Source: Rickettsia endosymbiont of Cantharis rufa (lineage in GTDB: Bacteria; Pseudomonadota; Alphaproteobacteria; Rickettsiales; Rickettsiaceae). Taken from it: 64,000 nt of DNA. The stretch spans positions 620,001 through 684,000 of the forward strand of contig NZ_OZ032150.1 in NCBI RefSeq assembly GCF_964026445.1, read 5' to 3'. The notes under the pieces are model-generated. The model did not search any database, was not told where the DNA came from, and saw only the letters and a program-made list of their open reading frames with translations. The position numbers and the translations under genes are program-made. This document shows, one piece after another, positions 47,330 to 56,412 of the stretch. Each line of letters begins with the position of its first letter. Positions within the stretch are counted from its first letter, which is position 1.

Positions 47330-49966
47330 TCACCCATGTTTAATTTTAGCTTGTGCCGCGGCAATCCTTGCTATAGGGATTCGGTATGGAGAGCATGATA
47401 CATAGTTTAAATTCATTCTATGGAAAAATTCTATAGAGGTAGGGTTTCCTGCATGCTCCCCGCAAGCTCCGAGTTTTAAATTAGCATTACTGCTTTCTCC
47501 TCGTTTTATAGCAATTTCAATTAATTCTCCTACTCCTTCTTCATCTAGAGTAGTAAACGGATCAGATTCAAAAATCTTTTCTTCTAAATAATAAGGTAGG
47601 AAAGAGGCTATATCATCTCTAGAGATTCCATAAGTAGTTTGGGTTAAATCATTAGTACCAAAGCTGAAATAGTCAACCTCTTTGGCTATTTTTTTACTAC
47701 TAAGCGCTGCTCTCGGTAGCTCGATCATAGTGCCAAGGCTAAAAGAGAATTTATGTTTATAATTTTTTTCTAATTCGTGGATTATCTCATAAATATCAAT
47801 TTTAAGCTTTTTTATCTCTCTTACATTACTAATCAGAGGAATCATTAGCTCTAAATTACACTCTATATTTTCTTTTTTATGTAGCTCAAAAATGGCTGTA
47901 AAGATTGCTTCAACTTGCATTTGGTAAATTTCCGGTGAACATATACCAAGGCGACACCCGCGATGACCAAGCATAGGATTTACTTCATGCATAGCATGAA
48001 GACGCTGATTAATCATAGATAAAGGTAGATTTAAGCTATTTGCTAGATTTTTTTTGTCTTCGTCGGTGGTAGGTAAAAATTCATGCAACGGCGGATCAAG
48101 TAATCTAATATTTACTGGTTTGCCTTTCATTACTCTGAATAAAGCTTTAAAATCTTCAGTTTGCAGAGGTAATAATTTCTGCACGGCAAGCTTTCTTCGA
48201 TCTATATCAGGAGCAATAATCATTTCCCTCACTAAAGGAATTTTATTTTTATCAAAAAACATATGTTCGCTACGGCACAAACCGATACCTTGAGCTCCAA
48301 ACTTTATGGATACTAAAGCATCATTAACCGTTTCGGCATTTGCACGAACTTTTAAACTGCTAATTTCGTCTGCCCAATCTAAAATTAACTTTGATTCCTC
48401 ACTGAAAGTAGGTTGAATTAACGGCATTTCCCCTAAAAAGACTTTACCGCTACCTCCATCAATCGTTATAACGTCACCTTGTTTAATAATTAGGTCACCC
48501 ACACTTAATGTTTGTTTCTTCTCATCTACTAATAAATTACTTGTGCCACAAACACAAGGTTTCCCCATACCTCTTGCCACAACCGCGGCATGAGAAGTCA
48601 TTCCTCCTCTAATAGTTAAGATACCAGCAGAAACATGCATCCCGTTAATATCTTCAGGACTGGTATCATGTCGTACTAAAATTACTTTATGATGATGGGA
48701 CAGTTTTTCGGCATCATAAGGCGAAAATACTGCAATACCGGTTGCAGCACCCGGAGAAGCAGGAAGGCCCTCGGCAATGGAAATAGGCCCCTTACTGTAA
48801 TCAACTCTTGTATGTAATAATTGATTTAATGATTCCGGATCAATTCGCATTAAGGCCTGTTCTTTAGAAATAAGCTTTTCTCCCACCATTTGTACGGCAA
48901 CGTTAATAGCCGCAATGGCTGTTCTTTTTGCAGTACGTGTTTGCAAGATATATAATTTATTATTTTCTATAGTGAATTCTATATCCTGTATATCTAAGTA
49001 ATGTTCTTCAAGCTTTTTTGCAATTTGTGATAACTCATTAAACACTTTTGGCATCATTGCTTGCATAGAGTTTGAATCATTTGCGATAATAGGCATAGGT
49101 GTTCTAGTTCCAGAAACTATGTCTTCACCTTGAGCATTTATCAAAAACTCCCCAAAGAGCTTTTTTTCTCCTGTAGAGGGTGACCTAGTAAAAGCAACTC
49201 CCGTAGCTGAAGTTTTACCTAAATTACCGAAAACCATAGCTTGGATATTGATAGCCGTACCGAAGTCCTCCGAAATATTATTAATTTTTCTGTATATAGC
49301 CGCTCTATTACTCTTCCATGAATGTAGCACCGCTTTAATTGCCGATTCTAATTGTTCATAAGGATTATTAATTAGTTGCTTAGTATACTTAATATACAAC
49401 CTTTTGAAATCATCAATAATTTTTTCTAATAGTTCTGCAGTAATGTCGCTATCTTTATAAATATCAGCTTGAATCTTGTGTTTTTCGTAAATTTGTTCAA
49501 ATAAATCACTAGGTATAGATAATACCGTTGAACCGTACATTTCTAAAAATCTTTTGTAACTATCAAGAGCAAATCGTTTATCACCGCACGAATCAGCAAG
49601 AGCATTACACACTTCGTTATTCATTCCAAGATTAAGGATAGTATCCATCATTCCAGGCATCGAAACCGTGGAACCCGATCGCACCGATAATAACAAAGGA
49701 TTGCTTGTACTACCGAAAATTTTACCGGTAGTTGTTTCAAGATTTGTAATAGCATTTTTTAAGTCATTTTGAAAATTTTTAGGAAAGTTATTATTGTGGG
49801 TATAAAAGTAATTACATAGCTCCGTAGTTATTGTAAAACCATCCGGAATAGGTAGTTTTAGGTTAGACATTTCGGCAAGACCGGCACCTTTATTACCTAG
49901 TATATTTTTCATACCAGCGTTTCCATCACTACCATTACTGCCAAAATAATAAATTAATTTTTTCAT
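47330..49966 (-). CDS. ppdK: Pyruvate, phosphate dikinase
   Basis: The ~878-residue protein interconverts pyruvate + ATP + Pi and PEP + AMP + PPi. The N-terminal ATP-grasp part begins LIYYFGSNGSDGNAGMKNIL-GNKGAGLAEM. The central phospho-His domain has GGMTSHAAVVARGMGKPCVCG (His about residue 455). The C-terminal barrel has CRSEHMFF, MLGHRGCRLGI and the catalytic Cys in LGACGEHAGNP. Full length. It may supply PEP in a genome lacking glycolysis. ATG 49966 or 49978 could start it. Confidence 0.96.
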   Translation of the reverse strand: MKKLIYYFGSNGSDGNAGMKNILGNKGAGLAEMSNLKLPIPDGFTITTELCNYFYTHNNNFPKNFQNDLKNAITNLETTTGKIFGSTSNPLLLSVRSGSTVSMPGMMDTILNLGMNNEVCNALADSCGDKRFALDSYKRFLEMYGSTVLSIPSDLFEQIYEKHKIQADIYKDSDITAELLEKIIDDFKRLYIKYTKQLINNPYEQLESAIKAVLHSWKSNRAAIYRKINNISEDFGTAINIQAMVFGNLGKTSATGVAFTRSPSTGEKKLFGEFLINAQGEDIVSGTRTPMPIIANDSNSMQAMMPKVFNELSQIAKKLEEHYLDIQDIEFTIENNKLYILQTRTAKRTAIAAINVAVQMVGEKLISKEQALMRIDPESLNQLLHTRVDYSKGPISIAEGLPASPGAATGIAVFSPYDAEKLSHHHKVILVRHDTSPEDINGMHVSAGILTIRGGMTSHAAVVARGMGKPCVCGTSNLLVDEKKQTLSVGDLIIKQGDVITIDGGSGKVFLGEMPLIQPTFSEESKLILDWADEISSLKVRANAETVNDALVSIKFGAQGIGLCRSEHMFFDKNKIPLVREMIIAPDIDRRKLAVQKLLPLQTEDFKALFRVMKGKPVNIRLLDPPLHEFLPTTDEDKKNLANSLNLPLSMINQRLHAMHEVNPMLGHRGCRLGICSPEIYQMQVEAIFTAIFELHKKENIECNLELMIPLISNVREIKKLKIDIYEIIHELEKNYKHKFSFSLGTMIELPRAALSSKKIAKEVDYFSFGTNDLTQTTYGISRDDIASFLPYYLEEKIFESDPFTTLDEEGVGELIEIAIKRGESSNANLKLGACGEHAGNPTSIEFFHRMNLNYVSCSPYRIPIARIAAAQAKIKHG

Positions 49967-50151
49967 ATCATATATCAAAATTTGCTAACAATATTATGTG
50001 TTTAGGAACATTAAACCACATTTATACAGTATGAAAAACATAGTAGCAACGTTAAATTAAGAATATCTTTAATAAAATAGTTGAAATTTTAAATTTATTA
50101 ATAAATTTGTTATTATACTTATTAAGCTAATTGAATTTCCTCTAAATGTTA

Positions 50152-50180
50152 TTGACTAATTTAAGAAAATTGACCATAAT
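50152..50180 (+). promoter_or_regulatory. rnpB promoter
   Basis: TTGACT (50,152-50,157), a 17-base spacer and CATAAT (50,175-50,180) sit just before the RNase P RNA, placing the start of transcription at about 50,185-50,188. Confidence 0.75.
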
Positions 50181-50184
50181 TCTA

Positions 50185-50697
50185 AACGGTCGTGCAGTTG
50201 CGTGGTGATATAGCAAAACTATGGGCCACGAGGAAAGTCCGGACTCTATAGAGGTATGGTGCCGGCTAATCTCCGGCGGAGCATTAATTTACTTTAGGGA
50301 AAGTACCACAGAAAATATACCGCCAAGTATGAATACGAAGATCAACTTCAAAAAGAGCAAGGAATCTACAAGGCGAGGATCGCAGCGTATACTTAATACG
50401 TGAGAACCGTAGCTCTTGTAGGATGACGTGGCCAATTTTTGAAGTTGATCGAGTATTTTTGGTAAGGGTGAAAAGGTACGGTAAGAGCGTACCGGTAAGT
50501 TGGTAACAAATTACGCATGGTAAACCCCACCAAGAGCAAGATCAAATAGGCGTTACAGAACTCAATATTGTAAGTTCCCGGGTTATCTCTAACCGGCTTG
50601 TAATGCGGGTAGATCGCTTGAGGTAAACGGTAACGTTTATCCTAGATAAATAACTGCAATGAATTTAATTCATACAGAATCCGGCTTATAGACCTTT
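50185..50697 (+). ncRNA. rnpB: RNase P RNA (class A) with an insert in P12
   Basis: Conserved elements appear in order: GAGGAAAGTCCGGACTC (50,230-50,246), CCACAGAAAATATACCGCC, GGTAAGGGTGAAAAGGTACG with GGTAAGAGCGTACC, CATGGTAAACCCCACC, GAGCAAGATCAAATAGGCGT, and the 3' ACAGAATCCGGCTTATAG. The P1 strand AAACGGTC pairs with GACC near 50,691. At ~513 nt it is much longer than a usual class A RNA (about 370-400). The excess is a 124-nt palindromic element exactly where the P12 hairpin belongs, between ACCGCC and GGTAAGGGTG. Confidence 0.93.
50333..50456 (-). repeat. Palindromic element (type Z) within rnpB
   Basis: ATACGAAGATCAACTTCAAA at the left and TTTGAAGTTGATCGAGTAT at the right; the reverse complement matches the element at 21,338. 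The long arms would extend the P12 helix. Confidence 0.88.
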
Positions 50698-50698
50698 T

Positions 50699-50730
50699 TA
50701 AGTTTTATATAAATCCTTATGTAAAACTTA
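50699..50730. terminator. Inverted repeat after rnpB
   Basis: TAAGTTTTA (50,699-50,707) and TAAAACTTA (50,722-50,730) form a 9-bp perfect A/T-rich stem directly after the RNA. There is no clear T-run downstream, so it is only a candidate terminator or processing signal. Confidence 0.4.
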
Positions 50731-50758
50731 ATCATAAATCATACAGAAACTAGCTTTG

Positions 50759-50870
50759 TGTCATTCCCGCGTAGGCGGGAATCCAGTAGAAAAAAATTTT
50801 TATTTTTACAACATTTTACAACATATTAAACCTGTTTATTATTAGATTCCCTCCTACGCGGGAATGACAT
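50759..50870. repeat. Palindromic element (type A)
   Basis: TGTCATTCCCGCGTAGGCGG at the left and CCTACGCGGGAATGACAT at the right, between rnpB and the GST-like gene, ending 11 bases before the gene's ATG. Confidence 0.85.
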
Positions 50871-50881
50871 AGAACAATTTA

Positions 50882-51550
50882 ATGAAAAAGTTATATCATT
50901 ATCCTATTTGCCCTCTTTCAAGACAAGCTCGTGTCTTTTTAAAAGAATTAGATATAGAATTTACTACAATTAAAGAAGATTATTGGCAATTTAATAAAGA
51001 ATTCTTAAAGATAAACCCGTCAGGAACTTTACCTGTTTTAGAAGAATCGTACGGCTTATTCGTAATAGGAATTTATCCTTTTGCCGAATATCTTAATAGC
51101 AAATATCCGAATTTTAATTTTTTAGATGAAAATATTGATATTTGTACCGAAATTAGACGATTATTTTTTTGGTTTAACGATAAGTTTTATCGTGAAGTTA
51201 CCAAAATTATCATCGATGAAAAAGTTATAAGATCAATTGCTAAAATGAGTAGCCCAAGAACCGAGTTTTTACGCGCCGCTAAAAATAATTTAAATCATCA
51301 TTTAGAATATATAACTTCCTTACTAGAAAGAAGGAGCTATATCGCATCGGATTCACTCACTATTGCCGATATTGCCGCAAGCTGTCACTTATCGGTACTA
51401 GACTATTTCGGTGAAATTTATTGGGATAAATGGACACTTATCAAACATTGGTATTCACTAATTAAATCAAGACCGGCTTTTAGGTTATTATTACAAGATC
51501 GAATCCCAGGTTTTGCCCCTCCGAGCTATTATATAGATTTAGATTTTTGA
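50882..51550 (+). CDS. Glutathione S-transferase family protein
   Basis: The 222-residue protein has an N-terminal thioredoxin-like domain (YHYPICPLSRQARVFLKELD, then NPSGTLPVLEESYGLFV with the cis-Pro) and an all-helical C-terminal domain (SDSLTIADIAASCHLSVLDY, the N-capping box of GSTs). A Cys-Pro-x-Ser near the N-terminus suits an omega- or beta-like GST or an SspA-like protein. Likely cytosolic. Confidence 0.85.
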   Translation: MKKLYHYPICPLSRQARVFLKELDIEFTTIKEDYWQFNKEFLKINPSGTLPVLEESYGLFVIGIYPFAEYLNSKYPNFNFLDENIDICTEIRRLFFWFNDKFYREVTKIIIDEKVIRSIAKMSSPRTEFLRAAKNNLNHHLEYITSLLERRSYIASDSLTIADIAASCHLSVLDYFGEIYWDKWTLIKHWYSLIKSRPAFRLLLQDRIPGFAPPSYYIDLDF

Positions 51551-51624
51551 ATTTTAATTATTGACAGCAATCCTATATCATTCTATTTAGTTATTTACTT
51601 TAAAAATAAATTATGAGGTAGCTT

Positions 51625-52167
51625 ATGCAACTTAATTCAATTTCTTTTTCTTTGTTCAAACAAAGAACTCTTGAGGTATTTTTAGGTGTGGCTTTGCTTG
51701 CAATTTGTTCACAAATAACAATACCTTTTAAACCTATTCCCGTAACGTTACAAACCATTGCAGTGCTATTTATCGGACTAACTTACGATAAAATTACTGC
51801 TCCTTTGACAATGTTATGTTACATTGCTATAGGCGTTATGGGAGCGCCTGTTATGATGAATTATTCAGGAGGACTCGCTAAATTAACAGGACCTACTGCT
51901 GGATATTTGGTTGGTTTTCCAATTGCTGTACATGTCATGGCAAGCTTAAAAAGTAAAGCTTTTACCGCTAATAAATTCTTAAATCAGTTTATTTTATATT
52001 TAACCGGTAATGCTATAGTTAGCGGACTCGGCTGGTTGTGGCTGTCTAAATTCTTAGGATTAAAAGAAGCGTTTTATAGTGGTATACTATTTTTCATTGT
52101 ACCCGGTATAATAAAGTCAATATTACTAGTTGGGCTTGTAAATATAGTAAAATCAAAGACTCGATGA
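51625..52167 (+). CDS. bioY: Biotin transporter BioY
   Basis: The 180-residue protein has about six membrane segments and the family pattern ICSQITIPFKPIPVTLQTIA, GLTYDKITAPLTMLCYIAIG and FPIAVHVMA. BioY is the substrate-specific S-component of an ECF-type or stand-alone biotin importer. No biotin synthesis genes are in the window, but a biotin ligase (56,413) is, which fits import from the host. Confidence 0.92.
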   Translation: MQLNSISFSLFKQRTLEVFLGVALLAICSQITIPFKPIPVTLQTIAVLFIGLTYDKITAPLTMLCYIAIGVMGAPVMMNYSGGLAKLTGPTAGYLVGFPIAVHVMASLKSKAFTANKFLNQFILYLTGNAIVSGLGWLWLSKFLGLKEAFYSGILFFIVPGIIKSILLVGLVNIVKSKTR

Positions 52168-52206
52168 ACTTCGGTATTACCTAAAAACAGTTGATCTAAA
52201 GTTTCG

Positions 52207-52306
52207 ATGTCATTCCCGCGGAAACGGGAATCCAGTACTTTTAAGCTTTTTAAAAGCCCGATTTATCTTGCTTTATCATGGATTCCCGTTTCCGCGAGAA
52301 TGACAT
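52207..52306. repeat. Palindromic element (type A)
   Basis: ATGTCATTCCCGCGGAAACG at the left and CGTTTCCGCGAGAATGACAT at the right. AAGCCATGCAACAACACCAA, the reverse of the block seen beside other copies, follows. Confidence 0.85.
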
Positions 52307-52368
52307 CGAGTAGGTTTTTCAAGCCATGCAACAACACCAACTTTCATTCATGAAAAAAACAGTAACAA

Positions 52369-53676
52369 ATGCTAATGCCGCATTTTCCGGTGCCGACTCG
52401 GAATTGGAAAAATCAAATTAAATATGATTTAGAGAATATTAAAGGACTTTTAAAAGCTTTGGGTGATCCTCATTTAAGGCTTCCTCCCGTCATACATATA
52501 GCAGGTACAAATGGTAAAGGTTCAAGTGTCGCTATGCTCAAAAGCATCTTTACGTTTGCTGGTTATAAGGTACATTGCTGTACATCTCCTCATTTATTAG
52601 AGTTTAATGAACGAATCGTAATAGCAGGCGAGAAAATCTCAGATAATGAATTATGGCAGGTTTGCGAGCAGGTAAGAGTAGTAAGCGAAAAATTTAATAT
52701 CGAACCTAGCTTCTTTGAAGGTACTACGGCAGCAGCGTTTCTAGCATTTGAGAAAACAAAAGCCGATATATTAATTTTAGAGACGGGCCTTGGCGGTCGG
52801 TTAGACGCAACAAATATAGTGAAGCAGCCGTTAATTACTTTAATTACGCCTATTTCATATGATCATATGAATATGCTGGGTGATACATTACCTCTAATAG
52901 CAGTTGAGAAAGCTGGTATTATGAAGTCTTGCGTTCCTTGCGTTATAAGTATGCAGACCTTGGAAGTTTATGAAACATTATTTGCAAAGAGTGAAGAGCT
53001 AGAAGTATCTAGTTTCTGTTATGAATATGATTTCGGTATTAAAAAGACGGACAACGGATTTATCTACTCATCACGAAATTTTACCTATGAATTTCCGACT
53101 CCCTCTTTAGCCGGCGATCATCAATTAATCAATGCTGCAAGCGTTATTGCTTTAATAAGTTTGATAAATAAACAATTTAATATAAGTAATGAAATTATCT
53201 CTAGAGGACTACAAAATACTATTTGGCCTGCAAGAATTGAAAAAATCGATCTACAAAAATACTCAAAATTAATAGGTAATAATGTTCAAATTTGGGTAGA
53301 CGCAGCTCACAATAATAGCGGAGCTCAAGTTTTGGCAAATTGGGTTCGTGATAATTTAAAATCACCGATATATTTAATACTCGGTATGACTAAAAATAGA
53401 AGTGTCGAGGAATTTTGCTTATACTTTAAGGGTTTGACAATTAAAGGTTACGGTGTTAAAGTTTTATCCGAACCATTAAGCTATAGTGCAGAAACAATAA
53501 ATTTGGAAAGCAGAAGGAGCGGTATTGATTTTAGCGAAAGCGACTCACTCGAAGAAGCGATTAGTGATATAAAGAAGATAAACGGCAATAATAAAGCAAA
53601 TATTATAATAACCGGATCGCTTTATTTAGCTTCCGATTTTTATAAGTTGCTATCCAATTGTCATCCCGTGGCTTGA
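52369..53676 (+). CDS. folC: Folylpolyglutamate synthase / dihydrofolate synthase
   Basis: The 435-residue Mur-ligase-like enzyme adds glutamate to folates. The P-loop is in VIHIAGTNGKGSSVAMLKSI (about residues 42-61), followed by TSPHLLEFNERI, LETGLGGRLDATN and the C-terminal-domain VWVDAAHN-type motif (QIWVDAAHNNSGAQVLANW). The final residues CHPVA and the stop are encoded by a type-Y palindromic element that begins at 53,659. ATG 52369 or 52375. Confidence 0.94.
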   Translation: MLMPHFPVPTRNWKNQIKYDLENIKGLLKALGDPHLRLPPVIHIAGTNGKGSSVAMLKSIFTFAGYKVHCCTSPHLLEFNERIVIAGEKISDNELWQVCEQVRVVSEKFNIEPSFFEGTTAAAFLAFEKTKADILILETGLGGRLDATNIVKQPLITLITPISYDHMNMLGDTLPLIAVEKAGIMKSCVPCVISMQTLEVYETLFAKSEELEVSSFCYEYDFGIKKTDNGFIYSSRNFTYEFPTPSLAGDHQLINAASVIALISLINKQFNISNEIISRGLQNTIWPARIEKIDLQKYSKLIGNNVQIWVDAAHNNSGAQVLANWVRDNLKSPIYLILGMTKNRSVEEFCLYFKGLTIKGYGVKVLSEPLSYSAETINLESRRSGIDFSESDSLEEAISDIKKINGNNKANIIITGSLYLASDFYKLLSNCHPVA

Positions 53677-53758
53677 CCACGAGATTCATAAAAACAACTA
53701 AGAATACTAATAAGTTAGTATTCTTAACTGGATACCGCGGTCAAATCGCGGTATGACA
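53659..53758. repeat. Palindromic element (type Y) at the folC 3' end
   Basis: TGTCATCCCGTGGCTTGACC at the left and ACCGCGGTCAAATCGCGGTA at the right, with an inner hairpin AAGAATACTAA/TTAGTATTCTT. The TGA in the left arm ends folC. Confidence 0.85.
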
Positions 53759-53790
53759 CAGCATAAAAACAAACCTAGGAGAAAATAATT

Positions 53791-54420
53791 ATGACCTATT
53801 GCAACAAATCTAATCAAACTTCTTATCCGTTTGTCTTACCTGACTTACCTTATGATAAAGAGAGTTTCAAACCGCATTTTACTCACGAGACTTTCGATTA
53901 TCATCATGGTAAACATCATAATGCTTATGTACAAAATCTAAATAAACTACTTTCAGATAAAGAAGAACTACAAAAGAAAGATTTAGAGGAAATAATCGAA
54001 TGGTCATCACAAAACTCAAATGCCGCTATTTTTAATAATGCAGCTCAAACATGGAATCATACCTTTTTTTGGCATTCAATAAAGCCACAGGGCGGAGGTA
54101 AGCCAAGCGGCAAAATATTAGAACAAATTAATAAAGATTTCGATAGCTTTGAAGAATTTTGTGAGCAATTTAAACAAGAGGCAGTAGGGCAGTTCGGTAG
54201 TGGCTGGGCATGGCTTGTATATCACGATAATAGGTTACAAATTATAAAAACTGCTAATGCCGGCACTCCTATAGCAAACGGTACGAAGCCGCTTCTCGCA
54301 TGTGATGTTTGGGAACATGCGTATTATATTGATTATCGTAATAAGCGTCCTGATTATGTTGACATATTTATCAAGCATATGATTAACTGGAAGTTTGCAG
54401 AAGATAATTTAATTAAGTAA
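53791..54420 (+). CDS. sodB: Superoxide dismutase [Fe/Mn]
   Basis: The 209-residue protein has the four metal ligands: His in [20 protein letters not shown], His in [10 protein letters not shown], Asp and His in [29 protein letters not shown] and GSGWAWLVY are typical of the Fe type. It has no signal peptide, so it is cytosolic. AGGAG lies 9-13 bases before the ATG. In other rickettsiae a patatin gene also follows sodB, as here. Confidence 0.95.
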   Translation: MTYCNKSNQTSYPFVLPDLPYDKESFKPHFTHETFDYHHGKHHNAYVQNLNKLLSDKEELQKKDLEEIIEWSSQNSNAAIFNNAAQTWNHTFFWHSIKPQGGGKPSGKILEQINKDFDSFEEFCEQFKQEAVGQFGSGWAWLVYHDNRLQIIKTANAGTPIANGTKPLLACDVWEHAYYIDYRNKRPDYVDIFIKHMINWKFAEDNLIK

Positions 54421-54424
54421 GACT

Positions 54425-56214
54425 ATGGTTGATATAAAGGTAAGAAAGCATCCTATTATTAATAATCTGAAGCAAGAGTCAAAAACTCCCATAGTTAATG
54501 AGTAATCTGATATATTGGAAGAATTAGAAGACCTAGAAAAAATTCAAAAATCTTCTAGTAATCAAACAAAAACATTGCAGGAGTTAGAGCAAGCACAGAA
54601 AGCTCCTATCGAATATATAGCTTTCAGTGGAGGGGGGCTAAGGGAGCGATATATTCCGAAGCTTATGAGGCAGCAAAAAAGCCGGTATTTTAGATAATGT
54701 TAAAGCTGTAACCGGTTCTTCCGCCGGTGCTATTACTGTCGCAGTGGTAGCTCCTGGAACGAAACCGGAGCGATTTGAAGAAATTTTTAAAAATACAAAT
54801 TTACAAGATTTACTAGAAAAAAAGGATTTTCTGCCGGCGTGCTACAATTAAATAAAGACAGTAAACCTTTACATGATTTATTAGATCTTGTTATTAAAGG
54901 AAATATAGGAAATTTTTTACAGAGATCAGATATAGTAAATGTTAAAGGAGATGAAGTTCTTGATGAATTAAGAAAAAGATATCAAGAAAACGGAAAAATA
55001 TATTTTAAAGATATAGCGTTACTGCGAAAATACGATCCAGTGCAGTATAAAGATTTAGTAATTACGGCAACTCAGCAAGAGACAAGCGAGCTAACTATTT
55101 TCAGTAGCGTTGATACCCCTGATGTTGAAATTGCTTTAGCGTGCCGCGCTTCTGTCCCTATCCCTATTGTTTTTGAGTCGGTAGAAATTGACGGTAAAAA
55201 ATATGTCGACGGCGGATATAGAGATAATATACCAACAAAATATTTTAAAGACAATGAGCCGGAATTTGATACAAAAGAAGTAACTGATGATATGGAGGAG
55301 ATTATCTCAGCTAAAAAGCAAGGTAGGACTCTAGCTATGGCTTTTGGAGTTGGAATGGAAGCTGATGCTAATATTGCTACATATAGTGCAAAAAAATTTG
55401 AAAGCCCAAGTGATATCGTAAAATTTTTAGTTGGTGTACTATTTAAGGCGCTTGAAAAAGTAGGGGGAAAATTTAAATATACCGAAACCCTAAAAGAAAC
55501 TAATGAGCAGCTACGCGAAAATGCTTTAAACACTGTTGTTTTAGATACTATCGGAATAGATACTTTGGATTTCAAAGATGCACAAAAATATTCTGATTAT
55601 TAGCATATTAAAGAATATTGCCAAACCAGAGAATATTTAAATAATCATAAACTAAGAAAAAAGTTGATAAAACATTTGACCATCAAAAATTTCTGCTAAA
55701 TGTTTATGAAGTTTATGATAATAAAAATTTACATAAAACTTTTGGAGCTAAATTATTAAAAATGTTTATTCCGTCAAGGGAAAACAATAATTCTAAATGG
55801 CAGGATGGTGTTATTGAAAATTATAATGATAAAGCAAAAATGCTATTATCATTTTGCAAAACCGGAGCATTAAACGAAAAAGAACCGCAAAAGAACCTTA
55901 AAGAATATGTAATTATTGCAGCTACTAGTCGTAATAATACGTTAAAAGCCGATACAAACCCATTGAAAGCTTTGCTGCATACATTAAATGATCCTACCGT
56001 TTCAAGTAAAATAAAAGATAGTTTCATTGAGGTACTTGGAATAGATAAAAATAAGGATGCAAGATTTTACAAGACCAAAACCTTTGATGAAAATATTGCT
56101 AAGTTTAAATTTACTAAACAAGATTTAGAAAGCTTTATTACTAAAAGTAAAAGCGAAGCACCAAAAATTCAAAACAAACATGAGGTAGCTAGTAGTCAGA
56201 GGAGTAGGGGGTGA
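54425..56214 (+). pseudogene. Patatin-like phospholipase gene (pat2-like), multiply frameshifted
   Basis: ATG 54425 reads MVDIKVRKHPIINNLKQESK, then an in-frame TAA at ~54,503. The frame continues to AFSGGG; after one base shift comes AKGAIYSEAYEAAKKAGILD and the nucleophile elbow AVTGSSAGAITVAVVAPG. Another shift near 54,838 leads to RASVPIPIVFESVEIDGKKYVDGGYRDN (catalytic Asp in DGG). A stop at 55,603 and further shifts follow before the final frame to 56,214. The parts of an ExoU-like patatin phospholipase A are all present. The position after sodB suggests the pat2 lineage; this is inference. Confidence 0.85.
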
Positions 56215-56244
56215 TTAGGTGTTTTTATGTCACTCCCGTTCCCT

Positions 56245-56358
56245 ATGTCATTCCTGCGAAAGCAGGAATCCAAAAAGCATTAATACAGTAAATTTTTGAA
56301 ATTAAAAGCAGAGGTTATCTAGCTTTATGATGGATTTCTGCTTTCGCAGGAATGACAT
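56245..56358. repeat. Palindromic element (type A)
   Basis: ATGTCATTCCTGCGAAAGCA at the left and TGCTTTCGCAGGAATGACAT at the right; ACCATGCAACAACGCC follows in reverse orientation. Confidence 0.85.
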
Positions 56359-56412
56359 AAAACGAACCATGCAACAACGCCCTTTGCTCCTCGCAACGAC
56401 GGTTACTAAAAA

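Noticed and set aside
50221..50403. 60-codon frame starting MGHEESPDS
   Set aside because: It lies inside RNase P RNA; its codons are the conserved GAGGAAAGTCCGGACTC block.
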